DNA of 64,000 bases, taken from NCBI RefSeq assembly GCF_016741815.1, contig NZ_JAERRJ010000020.1:16230-80229 (forward strand). The letters run 5' to 3'. The notes below the pieces were generated by a model. That model was not told where the DNA came from. It did not search any database and saw only the letters and a list, made by a program, of their open reading frames with translations. This DNA is from Nocardia acididurans. Its GTDB lineage: Bacteria > Actinomycetota > Actinomycetes > Mycobacteriales > Mycobacteriaceae. The position numbers and the translations under genes are program-made. Below, one piece after another: positions 1 through 8,955 of this stretch (positions within the stretch are counted from its first letter, which is position 1; each line of letters opens with the position of its first letter).

Positions 1-291
1 GCGACCATGCTCGCCGAGGCTTTCGCCACTGCGGCCCCGGAGTTCGAGGTCGAAACGCTCACCGTGAACGATCCCGCCGCGGGCCGCAGCGATCACGCCA
101 GTTTCCACGAGCGCGGCTGGGCGGCGGTGTGCGTCTCGGAGAACTTCTTCGCCGACACCGCACCCGCCACCGGCACCCGCCGATATCACCAACCCGGTGA
201 CACGGTGCACGACGCCGATCATGATGCCGAGTACGCGGCATCCATCGCGCGCGCTGTCACCGCCACCGCCCTGACCCTCGCCGGACTCTGA
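1..291 (+). CDS. M28 family zinc aminopeptidase, C-terminal fragment (5' end outside window)
   Basis: The reading frame is open to the left edge, so only the last ~96 codons are present. The fragment carries the SDHASFHERG segment and, later, YHQPGDT. These are typical of the C-terminal metal-binding half of M28 (aminopeptidase Y / leucine aminopeptidase) enzymes, where an Asp and a His near the end bind zinc. The family removes N-terminal amino acids and is usually secreted in actinobacteria; the signal peptide would lie outside the window. It ends 24 nt before the M36 protease start, so the two peptidases may be co-transcribed. The family call rests on two short motifs. Confidence 0.75.
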   Translation, partial: ATMLAEAFATAAPEFEVETLTVNDPAAGRSDHASFHERGWAAVCVSENFFADTAPATGTRRYHQPGDTVHDADHDAEYAASIARAVTATALTLAGL

Positions 292-315
292 TCACCCGCA
301 GCAAAGGACCTTGCC

Positions 316-2295
316 ATGACCGCCATCATCGATCGGCGCAATGCCGACTTCCGCGTCCCACGGCCGCCCGATATCGCCGGGGACGAGGTGCCCGCCGAAC
401 CCGATGCGCCGCAGACCAATCCGTACACCGGACATCGGGAATCGATCATCGCCGAGGACCGGGCGTTCGCCCGGCCCGCCGCCACCGACGCCGACTACAT
501 CGCCACGGCCCGCGAGTACGCCGCCTCCGTCGCCTCGGATCTCGGGTTCGCGCCCGGTGAGCCGGTCGAATTCGAGGCCGATCCGACGGTCACCGTGACC
601 TCGGAGGGTATGCGCGTGGTCAGCCTCACCCAGACGGTGAACGGCATCGAGGTGTGGTCGATGTCGCCGAAGGTGTGGCTGCACGAGGGCGGTGAGGTCG
701 ATCGCCTCGTCGGGGATACGGTGAGCATCCCCGCGAACATCTCCGCGAAACCGACCGTGCCCGCGGAGGCCGCCGTGCGCGCGGCGGCGGTGGAGGCCGC
801 GCGCACCCGCACCATTCACACCAATTTCGGTGCGGAAACCCTTCCTGCCGTCGATATTTCGGCGGATGTCTACGAGCGGACCTCGTTCCAGCCGCGCAAT
901 GACCAGCCGATGACCTTCAGCAGCGGATCCTTCGAGAAGGACATCACCGCGCGCCTGGTCTACCTGTACATGGGCGGGCATGTGCGGCTGGTCTGGCTCG
1001 TCGCGCTGTCCCGGGAGAATCTGACCGCGCAGTACCAGGCTTTCGTGGCCGCCGACCGGTCCGATCCGGAGACGCCGGAGATCCTGTACTTCTTCGACAC
1101 CAACACCTATGCCATCGGCGGAATGGTCTTCCGGCACAATCCAGCCCAGGGCGCCCTCGTGCAGACGCCCTTCCCGCTGCCCGCCGATCAGTACCCGATG
1201 CCGGTCCCGCCGAACATGCCGTCCGGATTCCCATTGGCGTGGACCGAGATTCAGAACGGCAGACTGGCCACCGACGGCAACAACTGCCGCGCGATCAACG
1301 GCACGACCCGGCAGACCTTCGTGGTCGACGCCACCAACGGCGACGGCGTCTTCGCGCCCGCCGAGAACTCGCCCGAGCAGTTCGTCACCAATATCTTCTA
1401 CTTCTGCAACTACATGCACGACTTCTTCATGATGCTGGGGTTCGACGAAGCGTCGGGGAACTTCCAGAAGGTGAATCGGCCGGGGCACGGGCGTGGGGCG
1501 GATCCCGTTATCGGACAGGCGCATCCGGGTGCGGTACAGGGTACCGCGAATATGTCGCGCTCGGCGGACGGCGTCAGCTCGGTCATGAACATGGGCATGG
1601 TCGTGCACTCCGGGCGGCACACCGCCAATGACGCCGACGTGGTGTTCCACGAGTACTGCCACGGCGTGACCATCCGGCTGGTGGGCGGCATGCTCGACGG
1701 GCTCGGTCTCACCGAGGATCAGTCGCGGTCCATGGGTGAGGGCTGGTCGGATTTCTTCGCACTCACCATCACCAACTTCGCCCGCTCCGAGGAGCGAACC
1801 GTGGTGGGCGACTGGGTGATCGACGATCCGGGCGGCATCCGCCAGCGGCCCTACACCGAGCAGTACCCGGGCGCGTTCGGTGATATCGGGAAACGGGCGG
1901 GCCAGGTGTCGGGCGCGGGCAATGCCGACCTGTCCTATCGGGCGGTGCACAATGTGGGCGAAATCTGGTGTGCCGCACTGATGCAGCTCACCCGCAATGT
2001 CAGCGGCGCGCTGGCCGACCGAACGCGCGGCTATCGGGTGACCTGGCAGGCGATCGTCGACGCGCTCAAATTGACGCCGAAGAATCCGACCCTGCTCATC
2101 GCACGGGACGCCATCCTGCGGGCGTTCGAGGCCATGCGCGGCGGCACGCTGACCGAAGACGAGTTCACGAGGGTGCGGCACGCGGCGTGGACGGCCTTCG
2201 CGCGCTACGAGATGGGCGTGGACGCCTTCTGCCCGAACGCGTCGTTCGTCGGCTGCGTCGGCGGCGTCGCCCTGCCGGACGACGTCGTGGTCTGA
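316..2295 (+). CDS. M36 (fungalysin-type) zinc metallopeptidase
   Basis: 659 residues. The zinc site is HEYCH (H445, E446, H449), with the third ligand in GEGWSDFF (E475) 30 residues after the first His, the spacing of fungalysin. Residues ~1-230 look like the FTP-type propeptide region. The catalytic domain starts near the NCRAINGTTRQTF segment. An AAAGGA ribosome-binding site at 302-307 supports this ATG. No signal peptide is visible (the N-terminus is polar: MTAIIDRRNADFRVP), which is odd for a family that is normally secreted. It lies directly downstream of the M28 fragment, suggesting a peptide-degradation pair. Confidence 0.9.
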   Translation: MTAIIDRRNADFRVPRPPDIAGDEVPAEPDAPQTNPYTGHRESIIAEDRAFARPAATDADYIATAREYAASVASDLGFAPGEPVEFEADPTVTVTSEGMRVVSLTQTVNGIEVWSMSPKVWLHEGGEVDRLVGDTVSIPANISAKPTVPAEAAVRAAAVEAARTRTIHTNFGAETLPAVDISADVYERTSFQPRNDQPMTFSSGSFEKDITARLVYLYMGGHVRLVWLVALSRENLTAQYQAFVAADRSDPETPEILYFFDTNTYAIGGMVFRHNPAQGALVQTPFPLPADQYPMPVPPNMPSGFPLAWTEIQNGRLATDGNNCRAINGTTRQTFVVDATNGDGVFAPAENSPEQFVTNIFYFCNYMHDFFMMLGFDEASGNFQKVNRPGHGRGADPVIGQAHPGAVQGTANMSRSADGVSSVMNMGMVVHSGRHTANDADVVFHEYCHGVTIRLVGGMLDGLGLTEDQSRSMGEGWSDFFALTITNFARSEERTVVGDWVIDDPGGIRQRPYTEQYPGAFGDIGKRAGQVSGAGNADLSYRAVHNVGEIWCAALMQLTRNVSGALADRTRGYRVTWQAIVDALKLTPKNPTLLIARDAILRAFEAMRGGTLTEDEFTRVRHAAWTAFARYEMGVDAFCPNASFVGCVGGVALPDDVVV

Positions 2296-2307
2296 GCACA
2301 GAAGTGG

Positions 2308-2345
2308 TTCGGCGGCAGTCGATTTGCACCCCGACCGCCGCCGAA
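2308..2345. terminator. Weak inverted repeat between convergent genes
   Basis: TTCGGCGG (2308-2315) and CCGCCGAA (2338-2345) can form an 8-bp stem with a 22-nt loop between the convergent M36 protease and antigen-85-like genes. There is no T tract. It may be an intrinsic terminator typical of high-GC genomes, or chance. Confidence 0.35.
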
Positions 2346-2359
2346 ACCCCGCGAATCCA

Positions 2360-3352
2360 TCACCGCGAATCGAGTCCCCGGGCCAGCACCGGCCAGGAAT
2401 TGATCAGCGCGTCGTGCCAGTAGCCCCAGGAGTGGGTGCCGACCGGATGGAAGTCGTAGGTGGCGGGAATGCCCAGAGCGGTCAAGCGCGCCTGGAGATT
2501 TCGGCTGCAGTAGTCGGTGGCCGCCTCGAGGACGCCGCCGACCGTCAGCTGATGGGCCAGACCGTCGAAGCCGGGCAGCGAGTAGGGGCCGTCGAGCACA
2601 TCGTGCGGTCCGGGCAGGCCGGAGCCGTTGGAGATGTAGAGATCGACCCCGCGCAGCCGGTCGGCGTGCACATAGGGGTCGTTCGCCGCCCACATCGGAT
2701 CACCCAGGGGCCCATACATGTTCATGCTGTCGCCGGGGCCCTGCTCGAGCACCAGGTTCACGAAGGCGTAGCCGAGCGGGTCGCTGATCTGCGCGCAGCC
2801 GCTATAGGACGCCACCGACCGGTACAGGCCGGGTTTCGCGATCGCCAGCTGCAGCACCGAGGTGCCGGAGGTGGACAGGCCCGCGATGGCGTTGAAACCG
2901 TTCGCGCCCAGGGCCGAATCGATCAGCGGGGGTAGCTCCTCGGTCAGGAAGGTCTTCCACTTGATCACGCCCAGCGCCGGATCCGGTGCGCGCCAATCGG
3001 TGTAGTAGCTGGTGAATCCACCGATCGGCTGCACCACGTTGACGTCCTTGCCCGCCAGGAACTCCAGGGCCTGCGGCGCGCGGTGATCCCAATTCGCCGT
3101 GCCCTCACCGCCATCCGCGCCATTGAGCAGATACAGGACCGGGCGGGGCCGGGAGGTGTCGGCCGGGCGCTGCACCTCCACGGTGATCTCGCGGGCCATG
3201 GCCGCCGAGTACACCCGCAGGGTCAGATGGCGAGCGTCCACGGGATCGTACGCGGCGATACGGGATTCGTTCGGCGACACCGGTTCGGCGTGAACCGGCG
3301 CGCACGCCAGGGCCATCGTGAACGCCAGGGCCAGCCCGGCCATCCTTCGCAT
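2360..3352 (-). CDS. Antigen-85-like mycolyltransferase/esterase, secreted
   Basis: 330 residues from the ATG at 3352 (MRRM). This start gives a signal peptide (basic n-region, LALAFTMALA core, cleavage after VHA). The frame is open 118 codons further up but that part overlaps other genes. The alpha/beta-hydrolase fold has the nucleophile in GLSTSG (Ser162) and the C-terminal catalytic His in HSWGYW (His307), matching the HSW(P/G)YW box of the antigen 85 family. Antigen 85 proteins move mycolic acids to trehalose and arabinogalactan outside the membrane. The gene is the last of a leftward cluster with a sigma factor and a DUF2892-like protein, 35 nt after the latter. Mycolyltransferase versus general esterase cannot be decided from sequence. 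Confidence 0.88.
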   Translation of the reverse strand: MRRMAGLALAFTMALACAPVHAEPVSPNESRIAAYDPVDARHLTLRVYSAAMAREITVEVQRPADTSRPRPVLYLLNGADGGEGTANWDHRAPQALEFLAGKDVNVVQPIGGFTSYYTDWRAPDPALGVIKWKTFLTEELPPLIDSALGANGFNAIAGLSTSGTSVLQLAIAKPGLYRSVASYSGCAQISDPLGYAFVNLVLEQGPGDSMNMYGPLGDPMWAANDPYVHADRLRGVDLYISNGSGLPGPHDVLDGPYSLPGFDGLAHQLTVGGVLEAATDYCSRNLQARLTALGIPATYDFHPVGTHSWGYWHDALINSWPVLARGLDSR

Positions 3353-3387
3353 GATCAGGTATTCGGAGCCGAACACCGATCGGCGCT

Positions 3388-3657
3388 TCAACGACCCCGC
3401 GAGACCAGTTGGCAGCTGCCGTTCTCGCACGACTTCCGCAGGCGGCCAAGCGAAACCGTCTGCAGTAGCCCGATCACCCAGCAGGCCGGGCAGCCGCGCA
3501 GCGCCACCACCCCGAGGGGCAGCAGAAGCAGGCTGAACCAGCCGACCACTGGCGACAGCGCGAGAGCGCCCACGAGCGAACCGAATCCGAGGACTCCGCG
3601 CGTCAGATGCGCGGGCACGGACCTGCTGGCGAACCGAGTGTCCGGTGCTCCGTTCAT
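3388..3657 (-). CDS. Small membrane protein, DUF2892/YgaP-like
   Basis: 89 residues from ATG 3657; its first codon overlaps the sigma factor stop (ATGA), so translation is probably coupled. There are two adjacent hydrophobic helices (GFGSLVGALALSPVVGWF and SLLLLPLGVVAL), then RGCPACWVIGLL, close to the GFCPLYxLLGI box of DUF2892 domains. A cysteine pair follows in KSCENGSCQL. The family is found with rhodanese and sulfur-handling proteins; its function is unclear. Next to an ECF sigma factor it could act in sensing, perhaps redox through its four cysteines, but this is inference. Confidence 0.7.
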   Translation of the reverse strand: MNGAPDTRFASRSVPAHLTRGVLGFGSLVGALALSPVVGWFSLLLLPLGVVALRGCPACWVIGLLQTVSLGRLRKSCENGSCQLVSRGR

Positions 3658-4208
3658 TCCGGCACCCCCTCGATCGGCTCGCCGAGTTCGGTCCGCACCG
3701 CCGCACGGGCCCGGTGCAGCCTGGATTTCATGGCGGCCGTGCTCAATCCGACGGACGCGGCCACCACGCTCCCGGGCAGGCCCTGCACATCCCGCATGAT
3801 CAGAACCCGGCGCTGATCGACGGGCAGTGCCGCGATCACCGCCGCCACCCGCTCGAGCTCCAGCCGGGCCAGCACATCCTCCTCGGCCGAGGACACCCAC
3901 GCCTCGGCGGCGGCTTCGTCACGGCGCGCCAACTCCGCCACCCGCCGCAGGCATTCGTTGCGCACGATCCGGAACATCCACGAGGCCAGGGCCGCTGTCG
4001 CCCGCAATGTCCCGATCTTGCGATACAGGATGATCATCGCCTCCTGCGCCGCGTCCTCGGCATCCTGGCTGCTCGCGCACAGCGAATGCGCGAACCGCCG
4101 GACGTGCGGATGCGCCCCGGAGAGCAGCGCCGCGATCGACGCCTCATCCCCGCCCTGCGCCGCCGCGACCACCTGCGCCGCCGGCCACGACGCCGCTCCC
4201 CTACCCAC
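3654..4208 (-). CDS. ECF-type RNA polymerase sigma factor
   Basis: 184 residues from the GTG at 4208; an upstream in-frame start at 4244 is less likely because it would overlap the preceding small gene further. Region 2 spans about residues 15-85, with AEDAAQEAMIILYRKI as the core-binding helix and ASWMFRIVRNECLRR as the -10-recognition helix. Region 4 is near residues 125-175 (LPVDQRRVLIMRDVQGL, then the helix-turn-helix STAAMKSRLHRARAAVR). The GTG overlaps the end of the upstream 31-codon membrane gene by 8 nt and the stop overlaps the DUF2892-like start. No zinc-finger anti-sigma gene is present, so one of the two small membrane proteins may fill that role (inference). Confidence 0.88.
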   Translation of the reverse strand: MGRGAASWPAAQVVAAAQGGDEASIAALLSGAHPHVRRFAHSLCASSQDAEDAAQEAMIILYRKIGTLRATAALASWMFRIVRNECLRRVAELARRDEAAAEAWVSSAEEDVLARLELERVAAVIAALPVDQRRVLIMRDVQGLPGSVVAASVGLSTAAMKSRLHRARAAVRTELGEPIEGVPE

Positions 4209-4296
4209 GCGACCGCGCCTTCCGCCGCCGCAGCACCAGCACACAGCCGCACACCGAGACGGCCGCGACCACCGCGACCACGATTCCTACGATCAT
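4201..4296 (-). CDS. 31-residue single-pass membrane peptide
   Basis: ATG at 4296, preceded by AGAAAGGGTT as a ribosome-binding site. One hydrophobic helix (MIVGIVVAVVAAVSVCGCVLVL) is followed by a basic tail (RRRKARSRG), so an N-out/C-in topology is likely. It overlaps the sigma factor start by 8 nt, suggesting co-expression. It has no family signature. It may be a micro-regulator of the sigma factor, or only a leader peptide that couples translation. Confidence 0.55.
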   Translation of the reverse strand: MIVGIVVAVVAAVSVCGCVLVLRRRKARSRG

Positions 4297-4443
4297 CGTG
4301 AACCCTTTCTCCGATATGCCGGACTCGATTGTCCGCACAGTCATAAGAGCCGCCATCCGCGAAAAGGATTCGCCCCCGCCGGAGTTCACATCTCACTATG
4401 CTGCCTCGGGATCAATCGGCTACAGAGAGAGTGGAGGCGTTAC

Positions 4444-4734
4444 ATGTCAGTCAAGACCGCACTGTCATCGCTCGCGGTGCTCAGTGCTCTTGCTGGTTTC
4501 TCGATGCTCGGCGGACCCGCCGCGGCGCACGCGGAAGCCCCGTCCGGGCTGTGCACCCCCGGATCGTTCGCCCTCGACCCGGACGACGACACCATGCTGT
4601 ACCGGTGCGATATCGGCATGTGGATGGGGTCGAAGTGCCCCGACAACGAGTACGCCATGGAGATGACGCCGACGGAGTTCCACTGCATGGCCCGGCCGGA
4701 CGAGAAGCAGGAAAAGGCCACGACGCAGCGCTAG
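4444..4734 (+). CDS. Small secreted protein of unknown function
   Basis: 96 residues from the ATG at 4444, with GAGAGTGGAGG just upstream as ribosome-binding site. A signal peptide (LSSLAVLSALAGFSMLGG core, AHA cleavage site near residue 30) leaves a mature peptide of ~66 residues. The mature part has cysteines in LCTPGS, YRCDIGMW, SKCPDN and FHCMARP, consistent with two disulfides, and is otherwise polar. I do not recognise the family. Its stop codon overlaps that of the convergent SRPBCC gene. Confidence 0.75.
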   Translation: MSVKTALSSLAVLSALAGFSMLGGPAAAHAEAPSGLCTPGSFALDPDDDTMLYRCDIGMWMGSKCPDNEYAMEMTPTEFHCMARPDEKQEKATTQR

Positions 4735-5162
4735 GACCGCGACGGGGCAGACCCGGCGGAGGGGTGTCCGGCGGCCGCGAGCGCGGCCAGGGCGGACACC
4801 GAGTCCCGAACGATCCTCCGCTGGGTCTCCAGCCGGGCGGCCTCGGCCTCCGGCAGTTCGACGTGCACGTGGATGTCGGTGCCGGTGCGGGCGGGGACCA
4901 GCCGCCATTCGAAGAGCAGGTCCGAGACCAGGCAGGATATGGTCACGCGGCGGTCGTGGCGGTCGGTGCGCAGCGTCTGGGGCATCGGGAAGTCGGGGTA
5001 GCCGTCGGGGTACATGGTGTAGCGGTCCGGCTGCGATTCCGGTGCGGGATCGATGGATCCGATGCCCGCCCACCATTCGGGGAATCGGCCCGGGTCGTAG
5101 AGCAGCTGCCAGACATCCTCCGGGGCGGCGGCGCTGTGCGCGTGGTCATCGAAGCTCGGCAT
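4731..5162 (-). CDS. SRPBCC (START-like) family protein
   Basis: 143 residues from ATG 5162, with GGGAGCG before it; the frame opens further up but this start has the ribosome-binding site and starts the fold. N-terminal AAPEDVWQLLYDPGRFPEWWAGI is the classic first helix and loop of polyketide-cyclase/START-like domains, and TDIHVHVELPEAEA fits a late beta strand before the long C-terminal helix. Such proteins hold hydrophobic ligands in a cavity. It starts 17 nt inside the end of the BTAD regulator gene, so the two are translated from one message. Confidence 0.8.
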   Translation of the reverse strand: MPSFDDHAHSAAAPEDVWQLLYDPGRFPEWWAGIGSIDPAPESQPDRYTMYPDGYPDFPMPQTLRTDRHDRRVTISCLVSDLLFEWRLVPARTGTDIHVHVELPEAEAARLETQRRIVRDSVSALAALAAAGHPSAGSAPSRS

Positions 5163-8100
5163 GGTCGCTCCCGGCGGGGTCGAGGGGTGACAGGTCCGCG
5201 AGCACGAGAGCGAGCTCACGGTCGGGTTCCACGAAAGCGGCCAGCGGTGGACGGCCCAGATCGACGATGGTGGCCGAATAGCGTTCTCCGGTAGGGCTTC
5301 CCGCGTCCACGCGCCGTCGCCAAGCCCGCTCCGCCTGCCGCAGGCGCGTCACGGCCAGCTCCCGATCATCGCGGGCGAGGGCGATCAGGCCCTGGACGCG
5401 CTGCATTCGCGCCACCAGGGTGTCGGGAAAGTCGCCCGCCGTCACCGGTTCCAAGGCGACTTCCCGGAGCTCCTCCTCCGCGGCCATGAGATCGCCTGTG
5501 CGGGTGAGCATTTCGGCGCAGTGCAGCCTGGTCAACGCTCGGCTGATCGGTGCGTCCGAACTCAGCGCACGCCGGAACTGGGCAATCGCCTCATCGGGAT
5601 CCCCGCACGCCTGAGCCAGCAGGCCGCGATCATGCCGCACCAGCCCGGCCAGATCCGCACTGCCGAGACGTTCCGCGGCCGCCGCCGCGCCATCCAGGGC
5701 CGCACGCGCTTCGGGCAACCGCCCGAGCCGCCGCAGCAGCGCGCAGCGACCGGACTGCGTGTACACGATCAGTCGCAGCAGATCGTTCGGCACCACCAGC
5801 GACAGGCATCGATCAGCGAAATCCAGTGCCCGCTCGAACATTCCGGCACACGCCGCCGCACCCGCCGCATTGATCAAGCAGCTGTAGGCCAGATCGGGTC
5901 GCCCCGCCCGCCCGGCCGCTGCCGCCGCATCGAGCAGCGGCCCGAAACTCTCGGCGAATTGCCCGGCACGCAACAGCGCGTGCGCGCGTGCCATCTCCAC
6001 ATCATGGGAGAGCAGGTCGCCGAGAGGTCTGCCCTCGGTGAGTTCGCCTACCGCACCGAGCAATTCGGCGACCTCATCCGGATCACCGGCCACCGATTCG
6101 GCCCACGCCAATCCCGCCAGCACCGCGGCCCGGATAGTGGGATCCGAATCCGGTTCGCGCTCCAGCAGATCCAATGCCGCACGGTAGGAACGCCGTGACT
6201 CACGCGGATGACAGATCCCGCCGCGCAACCACATTCCGCGCCGCAACCAGGCGGCGACCAGAGCGCCCGTGTCCTGCGGGGAGATGAGTCGCAGTGCCCG
6301 ATCGAACGCGGCGTCGGAGGCCTCCATCCGACCGCGCCACGCCTCCACCTCCCCCAATTCGATCAACGCGTCAGGGTTGTCCGGCTCCACCTCGAGTGCC
6401 TCACGGAGAAAGCCGGCAGCCTCGGCGAGCGCGGCCATCGCGCGCGCATCGGCGGCCGCATGGACAAGGTGGCCGACCGCCAGATCATCGCGACCAGCCC
6501 TGCGCAGATGTCCCGCGATCTCGGCAGCCCGCCGAGTGCCGTGCACGCCTCGCGCCCGCAACGCGGCGGCGAGATCCTCATGCATCCGAGCCCGCAGCGG
6601 CTCGGCGATATCCTCGTATACCGCCGCCCGCAGCCGCGCATGCCGAAACCCGATGGCCCCCTCACGAACTCGCAACAGCCCCGACCCCAGAGCCTCGGTG
6701 GCCGCGTGATCCGGATCGGCGAGAGCAGGCAAACGCACGATCTCCGCGCGACGCATATCGTGCCCGGCCACCGCCACCAACTCCACGAACAACCGGGCCG
6801 ACCCACTCAACCGCGCCAACTCCGCCCGGGTGGCAGCACGCAGATCCGTGGCGAAACCTTCTTCGCCGAGGGCGAACTGCCGCGCGGCGGCCACCGCCAG
6901 CAGCGGGCTGCCACCCGCCACCGCGACGACCCCCGCCAGCTGCGCCGGGTTCAGCGCGCCTGCCGACGCTGCGGCGGCGAGGCCGATAGCGGTGATCGGT
7001 TCGACCCGAGCGCGGGTAGCGGATGCCCCGGTCGCGGTCCGGGCCGCGGTGAGCTGGGCGAGGGCGCGGATATCATCGGAATCCATTGGTCCCAGCTCGA
7101 TTTCGGCCGCGAGGCTGCCCTTGGCGCGTAGTGCGCCCAGGACTGCTTCGGTGCGCGGGCTCGGCGGGAGGCGGCGGCGAGTGAGGACGAAAAGGATTGG
7201 GTGGCGGGCGATTCGACGGGTTACGTAGCCCAGGAGGTCCAGGCTGGAGGGGTCCGCGAGGTGCAGATCCTCCAGGGCGAGCGCCAGCGGGTGACGTGCG
7301 GACAGGGTGCTCAGCAGGGCGATCACGGCTTCGAAGAGGCGGATTCGATCGTGCTCCGGTCCGACGACGGGGGCGCGAGACGCCAGGGCAGGGACCAGCC
7401 GGGCCAGATCGGCGGACCACGGTGTGTCCGAGGGCAGCGGATCGGTGGCGGAGAGCAGGTCGGTCAGCAGTGCGGACCACACCTCGTACGGCATGCCGCC
7501 GGGTCCACCGGCCGCACCGCCGGCGGTCCGGGCACCGTGATGTGCTGCGGCGTCGAGGATTTCCTCGGTCAACGCTGTCTTGCCGATCCCGCCCTCGCCC
7601 GTAATGGTGGCGACGAGGCCGATGCCGGTGTCGGTGCGCGCCAGGCACTTTCGCAACTGCTCCAGTTCGCGGGCGCGGCCGATGAACTCCGGGCGTGGCT
7701 GTGCGGGCGGAGACCAAGGGGCGACCGCGGGTTCGTGCGGGCGGATCCGGTGCATGAGGGCCGTCGTCTCGGCGGAGGGCGACAGGCCCAGTTCCGTGCT
7801 CAGCACCCGTCGCAGACGTGCGTAGGCCGCAATCGCTTCCTGTTCGTCCCCTGCCAGGGAGAGCAGCCGGATCAGCTCACGCCCGGCGAGTTCGTTCGCC
7901 GGGTCGAGGTCGACACGCCGCCGGGCCCAACCGATCGCGGCCCGCACATCGCCGCCGGCATCATTCCCGGCCTCGGCGCGAGCGGCCAAGTCGCCCAGCG
8001 CTGCGGCCAACCGACGCGAGTGTTCGGCGCGCAGCTCGACAACCCAGTCCTCGTGCCAGCCGGCCAGCAGTTCACCGCGGCACAGCTCCACGGCCGCAAC

Positions 8101-8433
8101 ACGATCGCCGACGGCGGCCAGGCGCTCGAACTCCGCCAGGTCGACCCGGATTTCACCGCCGAGGCGCACGGTGTCGCGGTCCGCTTCGAGGCAGCCGCCC
8201 GCCGGGCCCAGGGCGGCGCGCAACGCCCACACCGCGCTGCGGAGGCTGGCTCGCGCATTGGCCTCCGGGACCTCCGGCCAGAACTCCCCCGCCAGGCGCG
8301 AACGGTGATGTGGGCCGGGGTGGACGGCCAGCCAGGCCAGTAGGGCGCACACGCGTTGCCGCCGATCCGGCAGTTCCACCGATCTTCCGTCGAGTTCGAC
8401 CCGCAGGGGGCCGAGGACCTGTATCCGCAGCAT
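5146..8433 (-). CDS. AfsR/SARP-like BTAD regulator with AAA ATPase and TPR-like repeats
   Basis: 1095 residues from ATG 8433 (MLRIQVLGPLRVELDG). Residues 1-95 are an OmpR-type winged helix with RRQRVCALLAWLAVHPG. Residues ~95-250 are the bacterial transcriptional activation domain (ANELAGRELIRLL, AIAAYARLRRVLSTELGLSPS). An ATPase domain follows, with Walker A GEGGIGKT near residue 280. The C-terminal half from ~600 is helical repeat with many Ala/Arg/Leu, TPR-like. Members activate antibiotic, lipid or stress genes, with ATP hydrolysis and repeats used for signal input. The gene faces SnoaL-like and cupin genes across a 148-nt promoter region, and overlaps an SRPBCC gene; these neighbours are its likely targets. 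Confidence 0.87.
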   Translation of the reverse strand: MLRIQVLGPLRVELDGRSVELPDRRQRVCALLAWLAVHPGPHHRSRLAGEFWPEVPEANARASLRSAVWALRAALGPAGGCLEADRDTVRLGGEIRVDLAEFERLAAVGDRVAAVELCRGELLAGWHEDWVVELRAEHSRRLAAALGDLAARAEAGNDAGGDVRAAIGWARRRVDLDPANELAGRELIRLLSLAGDEQEAIAAYARLRRVLSTELGLSPSAETTALMHRIRPHEPAVAPWSPPAQPRPEFIGRARELEQLRKCLARTDTGIGLVATITGEGGIGKTALTEEILDAAAHHGARTAGGAAGGPGGMPYEVWSALLTDLLSATDPLPSDTPWSADLARLVPALASRAPVVGPEHDRIRLFEAVIALLSTLSARHPLALALEDLHLADPSSLDLLGYVTRRIARHPILFVLTRRRLPPSPRTEAVLGALRAKGSLAAEIELGPMDSDDIRALAQLTAARTATGASATRARVEPITAIGLAAAASAGALNPAQLAGVVAVAGGSPLLAVAAARQFALGEEGFATDLRAATRAELARLSGSARLFVELVAVAGHDMRRAEIVRLPALADPDHAATEALGSGLLRVREGAIGFRHARLRAAVYEDIAEPLRARMHEDLAAALRARGVHGTRRAAEIAGHLRRAGRDDLAVGHLVHAAADARAMAALAEAAGFLREALEVEPDNPDALIELGEVEAWRGRMEASDAAFDRALRLISPQDTGALVAAWLRRGMWLRGGICHPRESRRSYRAALDLLEREPDSDPTIRAAVLAGLAWAESVAGDPDEVAELLGAVGELTEGRPLGDLLSHDVEMARAHALLRAGQFAESFGPLLDAAAAAGRAGRPDLAYSCLINAAGAAACAGMFERALDFADRCLSLVVPNDLLRLIVYTQSGRCALLRRLGRLPEARAALDGAAAAAERLGSADLAGLVRHDRGLLAQACGDPDEAIAQFRRALSSDAPISRALTRLHCAEMLTRTGDLMAAEEELREVALEPVTAGDFPDTLVARMQRVQGLIALARDDRELAVTRLRQAERAWRRRVDAGSPTGERYSATIVDLGRPPLAAFVEPDRELALVLADLSPLDPAGSDHAELR

Positions 8434-8581
8434 CGCGCACCCTCTCCGCGAGACTTCAGTCTCTGCCCCCGGCACCGCGCTGGCAACCCCCTGTCCGCAC
8501 GGCCGCAGCCGAGTTGACGGGCATTTGACGCACGCCGCGCACACTTCCTCCACCAGCGAAAACACCGAGGAAGGGGTAATC

Positions 8582-8950
8582 ATGAGCAATACCGAAGCCG
8601 CCCGCGGATTCGACCTCGACGAATTCCGCCGCAGTATCGAGGAGCGCGATTCCGCGGGATTGCGCGCGCTCTACGCCGAGGACGCCGAGATCCGGCTCAT
8701 CGATCAGAACAATCCGCCGAGCCACCCGCTCGTCCTGCGGGGCCGCGACCAGATCGGGGCCTACCTCGACGATGTGTGCGGGCGCGAGATGACACACGAG
8801 ATCCAGCACGCCGTCACCGATGGCGTGACGGTGAATTTCTTCGAATCCTGTCGCTACCCCGACGGCACCCGGGTGCTGTGCGCGGCGACCCTGGATCTCG
8901 CCGACGGCCGCATCGTCCGGGAGACCGGCGTCCAAGCATGGGATCAGTGA
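8582..8950 (+). CDS. SnoaL-like (NTF2-fold) protein
   Basis: 122 residues from ATG 8582, with GAGGAAGGGG upstream. FRRSIEERDSAGLRALYAEDAEIRLID followed by LRGRDQIGAYLDDVCG and a closing ATLDLADGRIVRETGVQAWDQ is the usual NTF2/SnoaL layout (helix pair, then curved sheet). The family covers polyketide cyclases, hydrolases and ligand-binding proteins, so a reaction cannot be assigned. It is divergent from the BTAD regulator and its stop abuts the cupin gene. Confidence 0.8.
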   Translation: MSNTEAARGFDLDEFRRSIEERDSAGLRALYAEDAEIRLIDQNNPPSHPLVLRGRDQIGAYLDDVCGREMTHEIQHAVTDGVTVNFFESCRYPDGTRVLCAATLDLADGRIVRETGVQAWDQ

Positions 8951-8955
8951 GCGAG

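Noticed and set aside
292..2181. Long minus-strand ORF (629 codons) opposite the M36 protease
   Set aside because: It is the antisense shadow of a well-supported protease with clear zinc motifs; its translation is His/Arg/Gly-rich without family signals, the usual product of high-GC antisense frames.
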